Below, piece by piece: positions 60,635 to 64,000 of a DNA stretch of 64,000 nucleotides (position 1 is the first letter of the stretch; each line of letters begins with the position of its first letter). The translations under genes were made by a program, and so were the position numbers. The notes under the pieces were generated by a model that worked only from the letters and a program-made list of their open reading frames with translations, did no database searches and was not told the origin of the DNA. Location: NCBI GenBank assembly GCA_038405045.1, contig JBBZIV010000002.1, positions 1 to 64,000 of the forward strand, read 5' to 3'. The DNA comes from Sporobacter sp038405045. GTDB lineage: Bacteria > Bacillota > Clostridia > Oscillospirales > Oscillospiraceae.

Positions 60635-61903
60635 ATGCATACAATAGGTCTTATTAATTTTATCATATCGATTACGTTCACTATCGTCTATATGTACCAG
60701 TTCTTCTATGTGCTGGTGCCGTTTATTAAAAAACACAAGCCGCAGACAAAGCCTGTCGTCATGCACCGGTTCGGCGTTCTCATTTCGGCGCGCAACGAGG
60801 AAAACGTCATCGGACAGCTGATAGATAATATTGGCGAGCAGAGCTATCCGGCCGAGCTTGTGACCGTCTTTGTCGTCGCCGACAACTGTACGGATGAAAC
60901 GGCACGTGTTGCCCGAGAGGCGGGCGCCGTCGTGTACGAACGCTTTAACAAGGTTGAGGTCGGCAAAGGCTACGCGCTGGATTATTTGCTGACAAAAATC
61001 GATGAAGATTACAACAGAGAAGAATTTGACGGCTTTTTCGTCTTTGATGCTGACAATCTGCTCGACGAAAACTATATTGCCGAGATGAACAAGACCTTTT
61101 CCCAAGGGCATAAAATCATCACAAGCTACAGAAATTCCAAAAACTATGCCGACAACTGGATTTCTGCCGGTTATTCGCTCTGGTTTCTCCGCGAGTCAAA
61201 ATATCTCAACAATTCTCGTATGATTCTCGGTACAAGCTGTGCCATATCTGGAACGGGCTTTCTGTTGCACCGCGAGATAATAGAAAAGCACGGCGGCTGG
61301 AAGTTCTTCCTGCTGACGGAAGATATCGAATTCACAATTTGCAGCGTTATCAACGGCGACCGGATTGCCTACTGCAAGAACGCCGTTTTATACGACGAGC
61401 AGCCAACGGCCTTCAGCCAGTCCTGGCGGCAGCGCCTGCGCTGGGCGAAGGGCTTTTTGCAGGTTTTCCGCAAGCACGGCTCGTCGCTCATTAAGTCGAT
61501 CTTTTCGCGCCGCAGCTTTGCCAGCTATGACATGACGATGACGATTATGCCCGCCATCTTCCTGACGATGACCGGTGTTCTGTGCAACTTTGTCGCCGCC
61601 ATTGCTTACGGGCTGCTTGGGCAGGACGTCTCAGAGGTCTTTTATTCGTTGCTTATAACGTGCCTTGACGGCTATTTGCTCCTATTGGTCATCGGTATCG
61701 TAACCGTGGCGTCTGAATGGAAACAGATTCACTGCAAGCCGGTTCACAAAATTCTTTATCTCTTCACATTTCCAATTTTCCTTGCGACGTATCTGCCGAT
61801 TGCGCTGGCCGCGCTCTTTAAAAAGGTTGAGTGGAAGCCGATCATTCATAAAGAGGTTAAAACACTGGCTGACGTCCGCGGTGAGATCAGAAAAGCTGGC
61901 TGA
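60635..61903 (+). CDS. Membrane glycosyltransferase, family 2
   Basis: The 422-residue protein has an N-terminal membrane helix, a GT-A domain and three or more C-terminal helices. Motifs are VVADNCTDETARVA, FFVFDADNLLDENY (metal-binding DxD type), LTEDIEFTI (catalytic base) and QSWRQRLRWAKG (Q-x-x-R-W), the processive pattern of BcsA/NodC/IcaA relatives. It could build an exopolysaccharide or a lipid-linked glycan; no other polysaccharide gene is nearby. An AAAGGAGC site precedes the ATG. Confidence 0.92.
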   Translation: MHTIGLINFIISITFTIVYMYQFFYVLVPFIKKHKPQTKPVVMHRFGVLISARNEENVIGQLIDNIGEQSYPAELVTVFVVADNCTDETARVAREAGAVVYERFNKVEVGKGYALDYLLTKIDEDYNREEFDGFFVFDADNLLDENYIAEMNKTFSQGHKIITSYRNSKNYADNWISAGYSLWFLRESKYLNNSRMILGTSCAISGTGFLLHREIIEKHGGWKFFLLTEDIEFTICSVINGDRIAYCKNAVLYDEQPTAFSQSWRQRLRWAKGFLQVFRKHGSSLIKSIFSRRSFASYDMTMTIMPAIFLTMTGVLCNFVAAIAYGLLGQDVSEVFYSLLITCLDGYLLLLVIGIVTVASEWKQIHCKPVHKILYLFTFPIFLATYLPIALAALFKKVEWKPIIHKEVKTLADVRGEIRKAG

Positions 61904-61940
61904 TGGCGCTGCAAAGCTTCTTTTTAAATTAAACATCCAT

Positions 61941-61980
61941 GTGGTATACTACCTGAAAAGGCGGTATACCACGTTTTTTT
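61941..61980 (+). terminator. Terminator or attenuator directly before an acyl-CoA synthetase gene
   Basis: GTGGTATAC (61941-61949) and GTATACCAC (61964-61972) form a 9-bp stem, followed by seven T residues (61974-61980). The ribosome site GGAGGG of the next gene starts at 61981. Termination would block that gene unless it has a start site downstream, so conditional read-through is possible. The dyad could also bind a regulator. Confidence 0.75.
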
Positions 61981-61989
61981 GGAGGGCTT

Positions 61990-63711
61990 ATGACGATACA
62001 GGCACCGTGGCTCCGATTTTTCGGGGACGTCCCGCACCATCTCGACTATCCGGACTGTTCAATGAGCGCTTTAGTGCTTGAAACGACAAAGACGTACACA
62101 AGTACCGTCGCCCTCGATTTTTTCGGCTGCCGAACAACCTATGGAGAATTGGCAAATGAAATCAATGCCTGTGCCCGGGCACTTTCCGCCATCGGGATCA
62201 GACCGGATGATCGTGTTACCGTTTGTATGCCGAATACGCCGCAGGCGCTAGTATTTTTTTACGCGATCAACAGGGTTGGGGCCGTTGCCAACATGGTGCA
62301 TCCGCTGTCGGCGGCGGAAGAGCTTGTCTTTTTCCTAAACAGCAGTAACAGCGTTGCAGCCCTGACGCTTGACCAGTTTTATCCGACGTTGGCGCCCATT
62401 ACTCACAGAACGAAGCTCAAAACACTCATTGTCTCCGGCATCGAGGACGGGCTGAATGGGTATAGAAAGGCGGCATACAGACTATCAAAAGGGCGGAAAA
62501 AAAAACGCGTTCCGACGGGCGGCATTGTCTTGCGCTGGGAAGACTTTTTGGAAAGGGGCCGCGACGCGAAACCGGAATATCCCACACGTCAAGGTGGTGA
62601 TCTCGCAGCCATTTTATACAGCGGCGGCACAACGGGGACGATGAAGGGTATTCTCCTGACAAACAGGAATTTCAACGCCTTGGCGCTGCAGACCGGCGCT
62701 GCCGGCAACTGCATTGTCCCCGGTCATAAAATGCTGGCGATCATGCCAATCTTTCACGGCTTTGGTCTCGGCGTTTGTATTCACACGATGCTGACGCACG
62801 GTGTCACCGGTATTCTTGTGCCGCAATTCACCGTCGCGGGATATTTGAAACTTCTAAAAAAATATAAGCCTCACTACATCGCCGGTGTCCCGACGCTGTT
62901 TGAGGCACTTTTAAGAATCGACGGCTTAGAGAAGCTCGATATGTCACAGCTGGAGGGCGTGTTCTGCGGCGGTGATACGCTTCCCGTTGCGCTCAAGCGC
63001 AAGGTGGACGCCTTTTTAAAAGCGCACGGCGCTACCGTTCAGGTCAGAGAGGGCTATGGCCTGACGGAGTGTGTGACGGCCAGCTGCTTAACGCCGCACG
63101 ATGATTACAGGGAAGGCAGCATCGGCATTCCGTTTCCGGACATGTATTACAAAATCGTCCGGCCGGGGACGGCCGAGCCGCTCCCGCCCGGCGAAATCGG
63201 TGAGATATGCCTGACAGGGCCGACGGTGATGGTGGGATACGCCGATCATCCGTCGGAAACGGACCAAGCGCTCCAACGGCACCCGGACGGGGCCGTCTGG
63301 CTGCATACAGGAGACCTCGGTATGATGGATCATGACGGCTTCGTCTATTTCCGCCAGCGGATAAAGCGCCTCATTATTTCCTCGGGATATAGCATTTACC
63401 CCTCCCAGCTTGAAAACGCCATCAACGCGCACGAAAAGGTTTTGACATGCTGTGTCATTGGCGTTGAGGACCCGTATAAGATGCAGAGGGTCAAGGCGTT
63501 CGTCGTCATGCGGGACAGCCTTCATGCAACGGACGACGTGAAAGCGTCAATCCTTGAGCACTGCCGAAAGCATATTGCCAGATACGCCATGCCCTTTGAA
63601 ATCGAATACCGCGCGATGCTGCCGAAAACACTGGTTGGTAAAGTCGCCTACACGGTGCTCGAAAGGGAGGAAGCCGAAAAAACGGCATCAAGCAGGCAGA
63701 CAAACCCGTGA
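61990..63711 (+). CDS. AMP-forming acyl-CoA synthetase
   Basis: The 573-residue enzyme activates a carboxylic acid to its CoA thioester. It has YSGGTTGTMKGILLTNRN (P-loop), REGYGLTECVTASCL, GAVWLHTGDLGMMD, QRIKRLIISSGYSIYPSQLE and the C-terminal lysine in PKTLVGKVAY. It resembles long- or medium-chain synthetases but lacks the TIM-barrel half of the 48.3-kb fusion. The chain length specificity is unknown. The ATG follows GGAGGG. Confidence 0.92.
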   Translation: MTIQAPWLRFFGDVPHHLDYPDCSMSALVLETTKTYTSTVALDFFGCRTTYGELANEINACARALSAIGIRPDDRVTVCMPNTPQALVFFYAINRVGAVANMVHPLSAAEELVFFLNSSNSVAALTLDQFYPTLAPITHRTKLKTLIVSGIEDGLNGYRKAAYRLSKGRKKKRVPTGGIVLRWEDFLERGRDAKPEYPTRQGGDLAAILYSGGTTGTMKGILLTNRNFNALALQTGAAGNCIVPGHKMLAIMPIFHGFGLGVCIHTMLTHGVTGILVPQFTVAGYLKLLKKYKPHYIAGVPTLFEALLRIDGLEKLDMSQLEGVFCGGDTLPVALKRKVDAFLKAHGATVQVREGYGLTECVTASCLTPHDDYREGSIGIPFPDMYYKIVRPGTAEPLPPGEIGEICLTGPTVMVGYADHPSETDQALQRHPDGAVWLHTGDLGMMDHDGFVYFRQRIKRLIISSGYSIYPSQLENAINAHEKVLTCCVIGVEDPYKMQRVKAFVVMRDSLHATDDVKASILEHCRKHIARYAMPFEIEYRAMLPKTLVGKVAYTVLEREEAEKTASSRQTNP

Positions 63712-63716
63712 CGCAC

Positions 63717-64000
63717 TTACGTCATCGTCGCCGCTTTTTCAAGGTCTTCGCGCGTTAACAGCATCAGTACGTCTCGTGAGGGCTGCTCAAAACAAGAGAC
63801 TCTGTCGGAATGGACGGTTACGGCATTTTCAAAGAAATTGCGCACATCGCGCGCGTTGCCAAAATGCTCGTCCCGCCGCGTATATAGGGCATCGAAGTAA
63901 GTGCTGGCGAAAGCGGCGGCATCGTCGGTCATGACATATTCGTTTTGCTCGCAAAGGGATTTAAAAATACTGCTCAACTCATCACTTGTGTAATCGTCAA
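63717..64000 (-). CDS. AAA+ ATPase of the CbxX/CfqX (SpoVK-like) type, 3' part only
   Basis: The frame runs off the right edge. The visible C-terminal 94 residues read DDYTSDELSSIFKSLCEQN, then FGNARDVRNFFENAVTVHSDR, matching the end of the CbxX/SpoVK AAA domain (sensor 2 region GNARxVRN). The upstream Walker motifs lie outside the window. Its stop is 6 nt beyond the stop of the convergent acyl-CoA synthetase gene. Confidence 0.8.
   Translation of the reverse strand, partial: DDYTSDELSSIFKSLCEQNEYVMTDDAAAFASTYFDALYTRRDEHFGNARDVRNFFENAVTVHSDRVSCFEQPSRDVLMLLTREDLEKAATMT

Overview
The window reads as a chromosomal segment of a Gram-positive anaerobe of the class Clostridia, probably an Oscillospirales-like lineage. 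This is inferred from gene order and protein families. Supporting signs are the mutL-miaA-hfq cluster, the HlyD-like/yggS/sepF/divIVA/ileS/lspA/rluD series, MurT/GatD-type genes, sigma-A-like promoters, strong AGGAGG-type ribosome sites, a ferredoxin-linked 2-oxoacid oxidoreductase, and a GGGtGRT/scaffold gene pair. GC content is moderate, near 50-55 %. There is no CRISPR array, integrase, transposase or prophage; most of the window is core housekeeping.

Layout. 1-825: tRNA-Lys, tRNA-Glu, 5S rRNA, tRNA-Asn, tRNA-Met and tRNA-Trp, closed by a strong terminator. 875-4461 (minus): a DUF2284 cysteine-rich protein, a 2Fe-2S/ASKHA corrinoid-reactivase-like protein, and miaB. 4616-22103 (plus): an alanine-racemase-like protein without its PLP lysine, DNA repair and tRNA modification (mutL, miaA, hfq), division and translation genes (yggS, sepF, divIVA, ileS, lspA, rluD, trmB), a murT/gatD-like pair, an OGG-type glycosylase and guaB. 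22143-23996 (plus): flavodoxin, methyltransferase and sirtuin genes. 24082-28146 (minus): the GGGtGRT/scaffold pair and an ABC exporter. 28273-34558 (minus): a six-gene polyamine operon (speD, speA, speE, speB, carboxynorspermidine dehydrogenase, nspC) behind a structured leader of about 360 nt. 35030: a Cu/Zn SOD-like gene. 35617-41668 (minus): gltD and gltB. 42046-44032 (minus): ricT and holB. 44236-46647 (plus): a hexapeptide-repeat protein and metG. 46692-48039 (minus): a membrane protein and an HD-domain protein.

48317-56681 (minus) is the most unusual block. It encodes a P-loop ATPase, a four-subunit 2-oxoacid:ferredoxin oxidoreductase, ilvE, a LeuA-like protein with altered metal-site motifs, and a TIM-barrel/acyl-CoA-ligase fusion. 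It is preceded by a compact structured RNA with its own promoter and terminator. I infer a route joining carboxylic acids, acyl-CoA, 2-oxoacids and branched-chain amino acids, in either direction. The window ends with prfB, a phosphoesterase, an NYN-domain protein, a glycosyltransferase, an acyl-CoA synthetase and the 3' part of an AAA+ ATPase gene.

A recurring feature is family members that have lost textbook catalytic residues: the racemase-like protein, the GatD-like protein, the LeuA-like protein and the TIM-barrel half of the fusion. These, the unassigned RNA near 56.9 kb and the polyamine leader are the best candidates for undescribed biology. All functional statements rest on reading the sequence by eye; no database search was run.
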